Part shown: one piece after another, positions 8,249 to 17,213 of the stretch | Layout of the letters: every line of letters starts with the position of its first letter | Numbering within the stretch: the first letter of the stretch is position 1 | Assembly: GCA_902765625.1 (NCBI GenBank) | Contig: CACXAO010000010.1 | Location: 1-64,000 of the forward strand | From: an uncultured Ruminococcus sp. | GTDB lineage: Bacteria; Bacillota; Clostridia; Oscillospirales; Acutalibacteraceae | DNA length: 64,000 nucleotides | Reading direction: 5' to 3' | Position numbers and translations under genes: made by a program | The notes under the pieces: generated by a model | Database searches by the model: none | What the model was told of the DNA's origin: nothing | The model's input: the letters and a program-made list of their open reading frames with translations, nothing else

Positions 8249-9166
8249 TCAGACTATATCTCCGACGTTCATCGGGTGTCCTGCGAGGTACGCCTCGGCT
8301 GTCATGCGCTTTTTGCCCTCGGGCTGCAGCTCGGTGATTTCGAGCGCGCCTTCGCCGCAGGCTATGATGAACGGCTTGACGCTCAGAACGGTTCCTGCGG
8401 TGCCGCTGAGGTTACTCAGCCGCGAGGAGTGGATTTTGAGCCGTTTGCCGCCGATCTGCGCGGTCGCGACAGGCCACGGCGAGAGTCCTCTTATCCGGTT
8501 ATGAAGCTGTGCCGCAGGCTTAGTGAAGTCGAGCGGACAGCGGCTTTTGTCGATTTTTGTCGTATGGGTCGCGAGTGATTCGTCCTGTTTTACGGGCGTT
8601 ATTTCGCCGCGCGAGAGCTTGTCGAGCGTCTCGATGATAAGCTCTCCGCCTAAGACCGCGAGTCTGTCAAACAGCTCGCCTGCGGTCTCGTTCTCGCCGA
8701 TCGGGGTCTCGGAGGTCAGAAGGATATCGCCCGTGTCAAGTCCTACGTCCATCAGCATGGTGGTAACGCCCGTTACAGCCTCGCCGTCGAGGACAGCCTG
8801 CTGGATCGGGGCTGCGCCGCGGTATTTGGGAAGCAATGAGCCGTGGATATTAACGCAGCCGTAACGCGGAAGGTCGAGCACGGACTTAGGCAAAATCTGA
8901 CCGTATGCCGCGACGACTATCACGTCAGGCTTTAATTCCGCAAGAGAATTATACGCTTCCTCGGACTTCATGCTCTTCGGCTGAAAGACGGGAACGCCGA
9001 GCTTTTGCGCACAGACCTTTACGTCGGGCGGAGTGAGGGTCATTTTTCTTCCCTGCGGCTTGTCGGGCTGAGTGAAAACGCCGACGACCGTGTGTTCCTC
9101 ACACGCAGCTAACCTTTCGAGGGCAGGCACCGCAAAATCGGGCGTGCCCATGTAAACTATTCTCAT
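8249..9166 (-). CDS. fmt: Methionyl-tRNA formyltransferase
   Basis: Fmt formylates the initiator Met-tRNA using 10-formyl-tetrahydrofolate. The 305-residue protein starts MRIVYMGTPDFAVPAL, typical of the family. It has the folate-site block VVAAYGQILPKSVLDLP, then CVNIHGSLLPKYRGAAPIQ and GDILL, followed by a C-terminal OB-fold domain. The ATG at 9166 overlaps the def stop by four bases (ATGA); an open frame continues upstream but is only the shadow of def. The def-fmt pair, whose products act at the two ends of formyl-methionine handling, is widely conserved. Confidence 0.96.
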   Translation of the reverse strand: MRIVYMGTPDFAVPALERLAACEEHTVVGVFTQPDKPQGRKMTLTPPDVKVCAQKLGVPVFQPKSMKSEEAYNSLAELKPDVIVVAAYGQILPKSVLDLPRYGCVNIHGSLLPKYRGAAPIQQAVLDGEAVTGVTTMLMDVGLDTGDILLTSETPIGENETAGELFDRLAVLGGELIIETLDKLSRGEITPVKQDESLATHTTKIDKSRCPLDFTKPAAQLHNRIRGLSPWPVATAQIGGKRLKIHSSRLSNLSGTAGTVLSVKPFIIACGEGALEITELQPEGKKRMTAEAYLAGHPMNVGDIV

Positions 9167-9642
9167 GAGTTCTCCATTTCCTCCACTTCGCGCGGGGTGA
9201 GGATGCGCTCGGCGACGTCCTTGAAAACAACGCCGTTGAGGTGGTCGATCTCGTGGCAGAACGCCTTTGCGAGAAGCTCTCTGCCGTCGATGGTGAACTC
9301 GTCGCCGTTTCTGTCCTGAGCCTTGACCTTGACGTAATCGGGGCGTTTGGTGATTCCCCACTGTCCCGGGAACGAGAGGCAGCCCTCAAGACCCTCCTGC
9401 TCGCCGCTGAACGCGATTATCTGGGGGTTTACAAGCTCGATGACGCCCTCGCCCACGTCGATAACGACGACGCGGCGCAGCATTCCGACCTGCGGAGCCG
9501 CAAGACCCACGCCGTTTGCCTTGTGCATGGTCTCAGCCATGTCGTCGAGGAGGGTGGCGAGCTTATTATCGAATTTTTCAACGGGACGGCAGCGCTTTTT
9601 GAGAATCGGGTCGCCGTCCTTAACAATATTTCTGATTGCCAT
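9163..9642 (-). CDS. def: Peptide deformylase
   Basis: Deformylase removes the formyl group from nascent proteins and is a metalloenzyme. All three family motifs are visible in the 159 residues: GVGLAAPQVG (motif I), EGCLSFPG (motif II with the metal-binding cysteine) and HEIDHLNG (motif III with two metal-binding histidines). The start MAIRNIVKDGDP follows a GGTGAT ribosome site. It lies 24 bases after priA and overlaps fmt by four bases. Confidence 0.96.
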   Translation of the reverse strand: MAIRNIVKDGDPILKKRCRPVEKFDNKLATLLDDMAETMHKANGVGLAAPQVGMLRRVVVIDVGEGVIELVNPQIIAFSGEQEGLEGCLSFPGQWGITKRPDYVKVKAQDRNGDEFTIDGRELLAKAFCHEIDHLNGVVFKDVAERILTPREVEEMENS

Positions 9643-9666
9643 AGTATCACCTTTAGTGTTTGAAAT

Positions 9667-12105
9667 TCAGCACACCAGCGCGTTCATGTCAGCGTAGGCG
9701 GTCACCCTTTGGAACTCCTTTTCCTCGCCGAAGCCAAGCAGCGCTCCTGACAAAAGCGCCCGGAACTCGCGGTTGTTTCTGCATTTTATAATCAGCTTAT
9801 AGCGGAATTTATTGCTCACCTTCACAACGAGCGCCGGAGACGGTCCGAGGATCCGCAGTGGCAGATTCGGGTGCTCCGAGCGCGCCATACCGACGAAGAT
9901 ATCGAGAAACCTCGCCGCCGCGCGGAGAGTGAGCTGCTGATTCTCGCCGACGAAGCCGACAAGACAGATATCCGCAAACGGCGGATAGAGCATCATCTCG
10001 CGCATTTTTATCTCGGTTTCGTAAAACGCCTCGTAGTCCTGCCGCGCCGCCATGCCGATGATAAGGTTGTCGGGCGTGTAGGACTGGATGACCGCGACTC
10101 CCTTCTCCTTACCTCTGCCGCTTCTGCCGACTACCTGAGTGAGCAGCGAGAAAGCGCGCTCGTAGCTGCGGTAGTCGTCGGCGTAGAGGGCGTGGTCGGT
10201 GTTGAGCACTCCGACGAGGGTCACGTTGGGGAAGTCAAGTCCTTTTGCGACCATCTGGGTGCCGACGAGGATGTCGTATTCTCCGTTTGAAAACGAAGAT
10301 ATCATGCGCTCGTACGAAGCCTTTGACGAAGCCGCGTCGGTGTCCATGCGCAGAATGCGCGCGTTCGGGAAGATCTCCGCAACGTCGCGTTCAGCCTTCT
10401 GGGTGCCTGTACCGCCGAGGCGGAGGCTGTGGCTGTGGCAGGTGGGGCACTCGCCCGAAAACGGCGCCGAATAGCCGCAGTAGTGGCACATCATGCGGTT
10501 GTTGCGTATGTGGTAGGTGAGCGAAATAGAGCAGTTCGGACAGGTCACGCTGTCGCCGCAATGGGTGCAGGTCACGAAGGAATTGTGACCCCTGCGGTTG
10601 AGCAGCAATATACTCTGTCTGCCGTGCTCAAGGTTTTGTTCAAGCTGTTCGAGCAGCACCTGAGAGAATCCCGTGGTGTTGCCCGACTGTACCTCAAGGT
10701 TCATGTCAGCCGTGATAACGTCGGGCAGCCTTGCCTCGCCGTAGCGGTTTTTCAGAACATTGAGAGAATATCGCCCGGTCCGGGCGTAGTAATAGGTTTC
10801 GACGCTCGGGGTCGCCGAGCTTAAAATAAGCAGCGCGCCGCCGCGTGAACAGCGGTACATCGCTATCTCACGCGCGTGGTACCTCGGGGAGCTTTCGGAC
10901 TTGTAGCTGTACTCCTGCTCCTCGTCCATAATTATCAGACCGACGTTTTCAAACGGCGCGAAAACCGCGCTGCGCGTTCCGATAACTATCTGCGCCAAGC
11001 CCTTTTTGACGCGCTTGTACTCGTCGAGCCGTTCGCCCAGAGAAAGCGCGCTGTGGAAAACCGCGATCCTGTCGCCGAAGCGCTTTGTAAACAGCGCGAC
11101 GAACTGCGGCGTGAGCGATATCTCGGGCACCATGACGATGATACCCTTGCCGTCGCCCATCACGCGCTCGATGAGCTTCATGAACACGCTCGTTTTGCCC
11201 GATCCTGTTATGCCGTAAAGCAGGCTGACATGCGGATTTTCGTCGCGGTACTCCGAAAGAAGATTGTCGCAGGCGCGCTGCTGCTCGTCCGAAAGAACAA
11301 GCTCGCCGATATTCTCGTCAGCCTCGCGGTTATCGATGCGGAAAACCTCCTCGTCAAAGAGGTTAACAACGCCTTTTTTGACAAGGGCGTCGATGACCGC
11401 CGCGCTCACTCCGGTGTAGTAGCGTATCTCCTTTACCGGAGCCGCACCGACCATTTGAAGCAGCTCGACCGCGCTCTCCTGCTTTGGCGTGAGCTTTTGA
11501 GAGGAGAGGTCGCAGTTAGGCGCAAGCGCCGCCATCTTTGTTACCGCGTCGTTTACCCTGCGGAACGCTTCCTCGGATTTATAGAGCAGGCCGTCGCGAA
11601 CCATCTCGTCGGGCAGGCGGCTGTCGGCAAGTCCGAAGTCGTCCATCAGCCTTTCGAGACGTACCGGCTTGCGCTTTGAGTAGATGTAGTTATATATCCG
11701 CTGCTTTTCGTCGTCGAGAATCGAGCCGCCGTCCTCTGCGCGTACGCTGTAGACGGTGCTCAGGCGGTAGTTTATCCCGGCGGGCAGCATTGTCTTTACC
11801 GCGTCGTAGAAGGTGCAGAAGTACCGCTCCTTCATGAATTTCGCGATACCCAGCAGCTCCTGCGAGAGCACAGGCTCACAGTCGAGCACCGAAATAAGCT
11901 CCTTCAGCTTTGGGTCGGGTTCGACGCAGTGAAGCTCCGTCACGATACCCTGACGGCGGCGGTTACCCCTGCCGAAGGGAACAAGAACGCGCTTGCCGAC
12001 GGCGCAGTCAGCCGCTAAGCGATCGGGTACGAGGTAGTCAAATTCGCGGTCAAACGAGAAAGTGGTATTTTCAACCGCCGTTTTGGCGGCTAAAAGCGTT
12101 TTCAT
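9667..12105 (-). CDS. priA: Primosomal replication restart helicase PriA
   Basis: PriA reloads the replicative helicase at collapsed forks. The 812 residues show an N-terminal DNA-binding domain (from about FDREFDYLVPD), Walker A GITGSGKTSVF, helicase motifs GTRSAVFAPF and SSATPSVET, and the zinc region with repeated CxxC pairs (CTHCGDSVTCPNC, CHYCG, CPTCHS). The C-terminal helicase part has GTQMVAKGLDFPNV and GRSGRG. One oddity is motif II, which reads DEEQE where PriA proteins usually have DEEHE. The gene follows rpoZ by three bases; in B. subtilis coaBC lies between them and is missing here. Confidence 0.95.
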   Translation of the reverse strand: MKTLLAAKTAVENTTFSFDREFDYLVPDRLAADCAVGKRVLVPFGRGNRRRQGIVTELHCVEPDPKLKELISVLDCEPVLSQELLGIAKFMKERYFCTFYDAVKTMLPAGINYRLSTVYSVRAEDGGSILDDEKQRIYNYIYSKRKPVRLERLMDDFGLADSRLPDEMVRDGLLYKSEEAFRRVNDAVTKMAALAPNCDLSSQKLTPKQESAVELLQMVGAAPVKEIRYYTGVSAAVIDALVKKGVVNLFDEEVFRIDNREADENIGELVLSDEQQRACDNLLSEYRDENPHVSLLYGITGSGKTSVFMKLIERVMGDGKGIIVMVPEISLTPQFVALFTKRFGDRIAVFHSALSLGERLDEYKRVKKGLAQIVIGTRSAVFAPFENVGLIIMDEEQEYSYKSESSPRYHAREIAMYRCSRGGALLILSSATPSVETYYYARTGRYSLNVLKNRYGEARLPDVITADMNLEVQSGNTTGFSQVLLEQLEQNLEHGRQSILLLNRRGHNSFVTCTHCGDSVTCPNCSISLTYHIRNNRMMCHYCGYSAPFSGECPTCHSHSLRLGGTGTQKAERDVAEIFPNARILRMDTDAASSKASYERMISSFSNGEYDILVGTQMVAKGLDFPNVTLVGVLNTDHALYADDYRSYERAFSLLTQVVGRSGRGKEKGVAVIQSYTPDNLIIGMAARQDYEAFYETEIKMREMMLYPPFADICLVGFVGENQQLTLRAAARFLDIFVGMARSEHPNLPLRILGPSPALVVKVSNKFRYKLIIKCRNNREFRALLSGALLGFGEEKEFQRVTAYADMNALVC

Positions 12106-12108
12106 TCC

Positions 12109-12315
12109 TTAGATTTCGTCCTCGTCAGGCTCAACGAGGTCAATCTCGTGATTCTTGATTTCTTCGATCGCCATCAGAACGGGCTTTTCCTCGGTAACAA
12201 CGCCGTCGCGCTCAAAAACCTCGGTGATCTCTCTTGCTCTTTTGGACACGCCTACAACCAGAGCGTACTTGCTCTGCTTGCCCTCAAATAAATCGTCTAC
12301 ATTAACCTTGTGCAT
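12109..12315 (-). CDS. rpoZ: DNA-directed RNA polymerase omega subunit
   Basis: A small protein of 68 residues with the omega signature: KYALVVGVSKRAREI, followed by a KPVLMAIEEI segment and a very acidic tail (EPDEDEI). Omega helps RNA polymerase assembly by chaperoning beta-prime. It lies between gmk and priA, its standard place in Bacillota, and the ATG follows AAAGGAGA. The assignment relies on motif and neighbours. Confidence 0.93.
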   Translation of the reverse strand: MHKVNVDDLFEGKQSKYALVVGVSKRAREITEVFERDGVVTEEKPVLMAIEEIKNHEIDLVEPDEDEI

Positions 12316-12339
12316 TGTGATTTCTCCTTTCGTGCGCCG

Positions 12340-12900
12340 TTACTGCGCGTGAATAATATCGTAAACCTCTTTGACGGCGACGTCGAGGTCGTTGTTGATT
12401 ACGTTGTGCTTGTATCTGCTGCGGCAGCCGATCTCTTCCTTTGCCTTTTCGAGCCGCCTCTCAACGGTTTCCTCGTCCTCGGTGCCGCGGCTGCGTAGCC
12501 TGCGCTCAAGGGTCTCGAAGTTCGGCGGAAGCACGAATATGCTCAGGATACCCGGGTACTTCTTCATTACCTGAAGCGCGCCCTCTACCTCGATTTCGAG
12601 AAAAACCGTCTTGCCCTGATCGAGCAGCTCGTTGAGCTGGCTGATGGGAGTGCCGTAGAAGTTGTGGCAATACTCGGCGTACTCGAGGTAGCCGCCGTCT
12701 GCGATCTTGTCGGTAAACTCCTTTCGCGTAACGAAGTTGTAGTGCACTCCGTTTACCTCTCCCTCGCGGGGTTCGCGCGTGGTGTCGGATACCGAAACGC
12801 AGACGTTCGGGTCAAGCTCCCTGAGCTTTTGGAGAATTGTGCCCTTGCCTACTCCCGAGGAACCGGAATACAGCACGAGCTTTCCTTTTTGATTAGTCAT
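12340..12900 (-). CDS. gmk: Guanylate kinase
   Basis: Gmk phosphorylates GMP to GDP with ATP. Motifs are the P-loop SGSSGVGKGTI, the GMP-binding SVSDTTREPREGEV and HYNFVTRKEF, and the lid region ERRLRSRGTEDEE. I chose the ATG at 12900 (MTNQKGKL, 186 aa), which has GAGG six bases upstream. A GTG four codons earlier is possible but less well placed. The start overlaps the end of remA by eight bases, so the two are probably translationally coupled. Confidence 0.95.
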   Translation of the reverse strand: MTNQKGKLVLYSGSSGVGKGTILQKLRELDPNVCVSVSDTTREPREGEVNGVHYNFVTRKEFTDKIADGGYLEYAEYCHNFYGTPISQLNELLDQGKTVFLEIEVEGALQVMKKYPGILSIFVLPPNFETLERRLRSRGTEDEETVERRLEKAKEEIGCRSRYKHNVINNDLDVAVKEVYDIIHAQ

Positions 12901-13144
12901 CCTTATCCTCACTTTCCTCGGCGCGGTTCTGGATAGTCTCGCAGGATACCGCCGAGAGCACTACGTGGTTGCTCTCGCTCACAAGCACCGATTTGCATTT
13001 TCTGCCGCAGGTGGCGTCGATAAGCATTCCGCTCGACTTTGCCTCCTGAACGATTCGCTTCACGGGAGCCGCGTCAGGCGCGACCACCGCTATGAGCTTG
13101 TCGGAGCTTACGAGATTGCCGAAGCCGATGTTTATTAATTTCAT
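12893..13144 (-). CDS. remA: RemA family extracellular matrix regulator
   Basis: The 83-residue protein begins MKLINIGFGNLVSSDKLIAV, typical of RemA/YlzA. In B. subtilis RemA is a DNA-binding activator of matrix and osmoprotection genes; the target here is unknown. The conserved segment continues VVAPDAAPVKRIV, then DATCGRKCKSV and VVLSAVSCETI. The last residues (EESEDKDD) are acidic and low in complexity. The gene lies between yicC and gmk, exactly as ylzA does in B. subtilis. Confidence 0.93.
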   Translation of the reverse strand: MKLINIGFGNLVSSDKLIAVVAPDAAPVKRIVQEAKSSGMLIDATCGRKCKSVLVSESNHVVLSAVSCETIQNRAEESEDKDD

Positions 13145-13157
13145 ATTCTTTCTGCCT

Positions 13158-14042
13158 TTACTCGATGTTCTGAACCTGCTCGCGGATCTTCTCGATCTCG
13201 CTCTTGATGTCTACCACCTTGTGGGCGAGAACCGCGTCCTGAACCTTTGAGCCGATGGTGTTTGCCTCGCGGTTCATCTCCTGAATGATGAAATCGAGCT
13301 TTCTGCCCACAGGCTCGCCGCGCTCAAGAAACTCGCGGAGCTGGTCGATGTGGCTGCGCAGACGCACAGTCTCCTCGGCTACCGCGACCTTGTCCGAGAA
13401 CAGCGCGACCTCGGTGAGAACTCGCTGCTCGTCGATCTCTACGCTGAAGCTGTCGAGCGTCTGACGGATTCGGTCGAGCAAACGCTCCTCGTAATCCCTT
13501 ACGGTCTGCGGAGAACGCGCCTCGATTTCGGATACGATGGAAAGAATGGTTTCTGTCCTGCCGAGAACGTCCACCTTTAGCTTCTCGCCCTCGGCGGCGC
13601 GCATCGCTACGAACGCGTCGAGAGCCTGCTGCGCTGCCGTGAGAACGTCAGCGGTTATCTGTTCCTCGTCCTCAGCCGCCTTGTGAACCGTGAACACGTC
13701 CGGGAACCGCGAGAGCGACATAGCCGTCGCGTCGTTCGGCACTCCGTAGGTCTCGCTGATCTCCTTGATCGCGGCGAGATATCCGGCGACGAGCTGGTGG
13801 TTAACCGCAACCTCAGAGGCTGCCTCCTCGCTTGCGCCGACCGATACGAACATATCGATCTTGCCTCTCGATACGCGCGAGGATACATAGCTCTTGAGCT
13901 TCTCGTCGAGAAAGCTGTAGGCGCGCGGAGTGCGGCAGTTGAACTCGAAGTAGCGGTGGTTGACGCTCTTGATTTCAACAGAGATCTCACGTCCGTTTAT
14001 TTCCGTTTCACAGCGACCGAAGCCTGTCATTGAATGTATCAT
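13158..14042 (-). CDS. yicC: YicC/YloC family endoribonuclease
   Basis: The start MIHSMTGFGRCE (ATG 14042, preceded by AAAGGAAG) gives 294 residues, the family length; the frame stays open upstream only as a spurious extension. The C-terminal domain (DUF1732) shows the signature GRKLDFIIQEMNREANTIGSK. YicC proteins have been shown to be metal-dependent endoribonucleases in E. coli and related species. It is the first gene of the long operon and stands 50 bases behind a consensus promoter. Confidence 0.94.
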   Translation of the reverse strand: MIHSMTGFGRCETEINGREISVEIKSVNHRYFEFNCRTPRAYSFLDEKLKSYVSSRVSRGKIDMFVSVGASEEAASEVAVNHQLVAGYLAAIKEISETYGVPNDATAMSLSRFPDVFTVHKAAEDEEQITADVLTAAQQALDAFVAMRAAEGEKLKVDVLGRTETILSIVSEIEARSPQTVRDYEERLLDRIRQTLDSFSVEIDEQRVLTEVALFSDKVAVAEETVRLRSHIDQLREFLERGEPVGRKLDFIIQEMNREANTIGSKVQDAVLAHKVVDIKSEIEKIREQVQNIE

Positions 14043-14090
14043 ATTAAGACTTCCTTTCACTAGATTTATTTGTTTTTTCGTATTCAATAT

Positions 14091-14119
14091 ATTATACCAC
14101 CGTCTGTTTGTTTTGGCAA
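14091..14119 (-). promoter_or_regulatory. Sigma-A promoter of the yicC-to-thiN operon
   Basis: TTGCCA (14119-14114) and TATAAT (14096-14091) are 17 bases apart on the minus strand, about 50 bases before the yicC ATG. No other equally good promoter was seen within the operon, so it may drive about 12.8 kb of genes; the intergenic repeat at 8063-8239 could hide an internal one. Confidence 0.75.
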
Positions 14120-14247
14120 TGGTTTTGTAACTATTTTGTAATATATTTAACAGGCGTGAAAAGGTGCAATAATAACAAGATGAACCCATCGCGCGTAAAC
14201 GTGCACCCATAAGTTAACTAAAACCTATAGTCCGCGTGATAAAATAC

Positions 14248-14276
14248 TTGATTTTTGCTTTTAAAAGTAGTATTAT
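14248..14276 (+). promoter_or_regulatory. Sigma-A promoter for the gene at 14309
   Basis: TTGATT (14248-14253) and TATTAT (14271-14276) are separated by 17 bases. The AAAGGAGG ribosome site begins 16 bases after the -10 box, so the leader is short. Confidence 0.65.
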
Positions 14277-14308
14277 AAGGGGTAAGATTGCAAAGGAGGT
14301 ATAAAAAG

Positions 14309-15346
14309 TTGGACGAAAATAAGGAATTCAACAATGAAACCGTTTCCGACGAAGATGTAAACAATACCGAGGCTGCCGCGGACGTTTCCGGGACCGCCGA
14401 GGAAAATACCGAAGAAGCTGCCGCGGATACCGCCGAAACCGTTGAGGATAATACCGACGAGGTTTTGGCTGACGATACCGCCGCAGGCGAATTCGCAGAG
14501 GAGCTTGCCGAGGTCGGCGAAGACGCCGCAGCAACGGCTCCCGCTAAAAAGAGCATTATTATGAAGCCGATTCTGATCGCCGCTTGCATCGTGTTTGTTG
14601 TGGCGCTCGCGGCGCTCGTTATCAGACTGTTCTTCAACACAGGCGTCGACGGCACATGGCACTACGAAAGAGAAGTTCCGATGATGGCTTCCGATGCCAC
14701 CGACGATCAGGCTGTCGAGAACGTTGTCGTGGATTACTACTTCACCTTTAACAACGGCGAGGTCGAAGCGACTATCGGTACCGTTACAAGCAAGGGTACT
14801 TACGAGGTGACCAAAAACTCAGACGGCAAGTCCGTTATGACTATGGATCTGACCGACCTCATAACAAGCTACAACTTCCTGCCCTACGGCGAGTACGAAA
14901 TCAACGTCAGCGGCAACGTCTTTACCGGCAGAAAGCTCACGCTCAGCACTTCCGCCAGCGAGACCGCCACGATCGAAATGACCTCCGGTTCATACACCGC
15001 TCCCACACTTGAGCGCGAAGGCGAGTTCACTCCCGTTGAGGAGATCGAGGGAAAGTGGCTGTTCAATCAGGAGGGCTACGACCTCAGCTATGAGTTCACA
15101 AAGGACGGCAAGGCTGTTTATCACGAGAAGGTCAGCCAGATGAATATGTACACCGGCTCGTACATGACCGTTGACTACACGATCGAGGGTATCTACGAGG
15201 TCAACGATTCCGCTATTTCACTGCACTTCTACTACACCAAGGAAAGCTCGATGGACATCACCTATCAGTCCGACGGCGACACTCTCTACATCAACGGCTT
15301 CCCCTTCACCAAGGAAGGCACCTCTACCGCTGATCAGGCTGAATAA
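14309..15346 (+). CDS. Acidic-tailed single-pass membrane protein with lipocalin-like extracellular repeats, function unknown
   Basis: The start is TTG at 14309, nine bases after AAGGAGG, giving 345 residues. A cytoplasmic N-terminal region of about 80 residues is almost pure Glu/Asp/Ala/Thr with no predicted fold. One membrane helix follows (IIMKPILIAACIVFVVALAA and on). Outside the cell come two similar beta-rich units, each starting with a G-x-W motif: GVDGTWHYE and IEGKWLFNQEG. They resemble the 'lipocalin-like' or DUF5640-type modules common in Ruminococcaceae membrane proteins; that is a resemblance, not a firm call. The yebC gene follows 21 bases after the stop, so the two are probably cotranscribed up to the terminator at 16230. 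Confidence 0.7.
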   Translation: MDENKEFNNETVSDEDVNNTEAAADVSGTAEENTEEAAADTAETVEDNTDEVLADDTAAGEFAEELAEVGEDAAATAPAKKSIIMKPILIAACIVFVVALAALVIRLFFNTGVDGTWHYEREVPMMASDATDDQAVENVVVDYYFTFNNGEVEATIGTVTSKGTYEVTKNSDGKSVMTMDLTDLITSYNFLPYGEYEINVSGNVFTGRKLTLSTSASETATIEMTSGSYTAPTLEREGEFTPVEEIEGKWLFNQEGYDLSYEFTKDGKAVYHEKVSQMNMYTGSYMTVDYTIEGIYEVNDSAISLHFYYTKESSMDITYQSDGDTLYINGFPFTKEGTSTADQAE

Positions 15347-15367
15347 TACCGAAAAAGGAGCGATTTC

Positions 15368-16099
15368 ATGTCAGGACATAATAAATGGAGCACTATTAAG
15401 CAGAAAAAAGGCAAGAACGACGCTGCAAGAGCAAAGGTTTTCACCAAAATCGGCAGAGAGCTGATTGTTGCGATCAAAACCGGCGGCAGCGCAGACCCCA
15501 ACGTTAACTCAAAGCTTCGCGACACCATCGCTAAGGCTAAGGCGGCTAACGTTCCCAACGACAACATCGAAAGAATCATCAAGAAGGCTGCCAACGACAG
15601 CGATTCCACCAACTACGAGGCTGTTACCTACGAGGGCTACGGTCCCTGCGGCATCGCCGTTATCGTTGAGGCGCTTACCGACAACCGCAACCGCACAGCC
15701 GGCGAGGTCAGACATTACTTCGACAAGTTCGGCGGCAACATGGGTACCCAGGGCTGCGTAGGCTTTATGTTCCAGCGCAAGGGCGTGCTCGTTATAGAGC
15801 GCGAGGAGCTTGAAAAGGACGAGGACGCCGTTATGACCGACGCTCTTGAGGTCGGCGCCGCTGACTTTGAGGCTGACGACGATATCTTTACCATCTACAC
15901 CGAGCCCGACGATTTCGGCGCGGTAAGAGACGACCTCGAAAAGCTCGGCTACACCTTCGTTTCGGCTGAAATCGAGATGGTTCCCGATACCTACACCAAA
16001 ATCGAGGACGAGGACGCCGCCGTTAAGATGCAGAAGATGCTCGATATGTTTGAGGATAACGACGATATTCAGAACGTTTGGCACAACTGGGATTTTTGA
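15368..16099 (+). CDS. yebC: YebC/PmpR family regulator (TACO1 family)
   Basis: The protein starts [20 protein letters not shown], the hallmark of this family, and is 243 residues long. The middle shows [14 protein letters not shown], the [18 protein letters not shown] stretch and [13 protein letters not shown]. The family was first described as transcriptional regulators. Recent work on YebC proteins shows that some relieve ribosome stalling at proline-rich stretches. The ATG has AAAAGGAG in good spacing and a strong terminator follows. Confidence 0.95.
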   Translation: MSGHNKWSTIKQKKGKNDAARAKVFTKIGRELIVAIKTGGSADPNVNSKLRDTIAKAKAANVPNDNIERIIKKAANDSDSTNYEAVTYEGYGPCGIAVIVEALTDNRNRTAGEVRHYFDKFGGNMGTQGCVGFMFQRKGVLVIEREELEKDEDAVMTDALEVGAADFEADDDIFTIYTEPDDFGAVRDDLEKLGYTFVSAEIEMVPDTYTKIEDEDAAVKMQKMLDMFEDNDDIQNVWHNWDF

Positions 16100-16229
16100 T
16101 TCGCGTGCTCAACGTTTGATTTACCGGTAACGCTTGGCGTTTCGCGGGAAATTTTCATCAGACAAAGTAAGTTTGATTTGCTGACGTTCATCTTACGGCG
16201 CGTCAGACGTTTGTACCAACAAATAATGC

Positions 16230-16268
16230 AGCCTATCCCTGAAACGTTCAGGGATAGGCTGTTTTTTT
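16230..16268 (+). terminator. Rho-independent terminator after yebC
   Basis: A perfect 14-base-pair stem (16230-16243 with 16247-16260) with a three-base loop is followed by G and seven T residues. It closes the transcript from 14276. It stands 130 bases after the yebC stop, and nothing coding was seen between. Confidence 0.92.
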
Positions 16269-16294
16269 GTGATTATGGCATTTTTTTGAGCCGC

Positions 16295-17143
16295 TTAACC
16301 CTTGCGGATAAACAGCACGCCGAGGGTTCCGGGACCGCAGTGGGAGGTTACGGTGCAGCCTGCCGTGGTCTCGAGGATCTCTTCAAAGCCCGGCTGCAGC
16401 TCGTTTATCTTGTCGCGGACAGCGTTTACCGTCGCCTCGGAGCAGCGTGTGTGGGTAATGAAAATTCGGTGACGCTCAATATCCTCGCGGTTTTTCAGGC
16501 GCTCGGTCACGTAGTTGAGAATTACCTTGTCTATCGTGCCGCGGAACTTTTTGCCGGAAAGCATTCTGCCGCCCGTTACCTCAATGCAGGGTTTGAGCTT
16601 GAGCAGGTTAGCTCCCAGAGCCGCTACAGACGAGCAGCGGCCGCCCTTGCGGAGATAATCGATGCTGTCTACAACAAAGCTCGCCTCTACCCTGCCGGTC
16701 AGTGCGCGGCACTCCTCGGCGATCTCCTTTGCGGACGCGCCGTTTTCAGCCATTTCGCAGGCGTGGAGAACCACAAGACCCGAACCGGTCGAGAGATTGC
16801 GCGTATCGACAACCTCGACGCCGCCTACCTCCTCGGCAGCCATGCGCGCGGTTGCGTGAGAGCTCGAAAAGTCTGCGCTGATGTTGAAGTGGACTATTTC
16901 AAAGCCCTGCTTGCGCCAGTTGCGGAACATGCTGAGAAAATCGTTGAGGTTAGGCGCTGAGGTCTTGGGAAGCCTGCCGCTCTCGTTAACATACTCGTAA
17001 ATGTCCTCGGGAGTAGCTTCTATTCCGTCCTTGCGGATTTTGTCGCCCATTACAACATAGAGCGGTACGATGCTGATGTTATATTTTTTAACAAGCTCGG
17101 GCGAAAGGTCGCAGGTGCTGTCCGAAATAATTTTTACTTTCAC
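16295..17143 (-). CDS. DegV family protein (fatty acid-binding FakB type)
   Basis: The 282-residue protein starts with GTG behind AGGAGG and opens MKVKIISDSTCDLSPEL, the DegV hallmark. Other family features are VPLYVVMGDK, TSAPNLNDFL, the SADFSSSHATA fatty-acid-site segment, DSIDYLRKGGR and SHCGPGTLGVLF at the end. In Firmicutes such proteins bind a fatty acid for phosphorylation by FakA, which is encoded at 39889-41541. It is monocistronic with its own promoter. Whether this copy binds fatty acids is inferred from the family. Confidence 0.93.
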   Translation of the reverse strand: MKVKIISDSTCDLSPELVKKYNISIVPLYVVMGDKIRKDGIEATPEDIYEYVNESGRLPKTSAPNLNDFLSMFRNWRKQGFEIVHFNISADFSSSHATARMAAEEVGGVEVVDTRNLSTGSGLVVLHACEMAENGASAKEIAEECRALTGRVEASFVVDSIDYLRKGGRCSSVAALGANLLKLKPCIEVTGGRMLSGKKFRGTIDKVILNYVTERLKNREDIERHRIFITHTRCSEATVNAVRDKINELQPGFEEILETTAGCTVTSHCGPGTLGVLFIRKG

Positions 17144-17184
17144 GATAATTCCTCCTATAAATCAGTAGAATTTTACACAGATTT

Positions 17185-17213
17185 ATTTTATCATCATTCG
17201 TAAGTTTTTACAA
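17185..17213 (-). promoter_or_regulatory. Sigma-A promoter of the degV gene
   Basis: TTGTAA (17213-17208) and TAAAAT (17190-17185) are 17 bases apart on the minus strand, about 40 bases before the GTG start. Confidence 0.6.
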
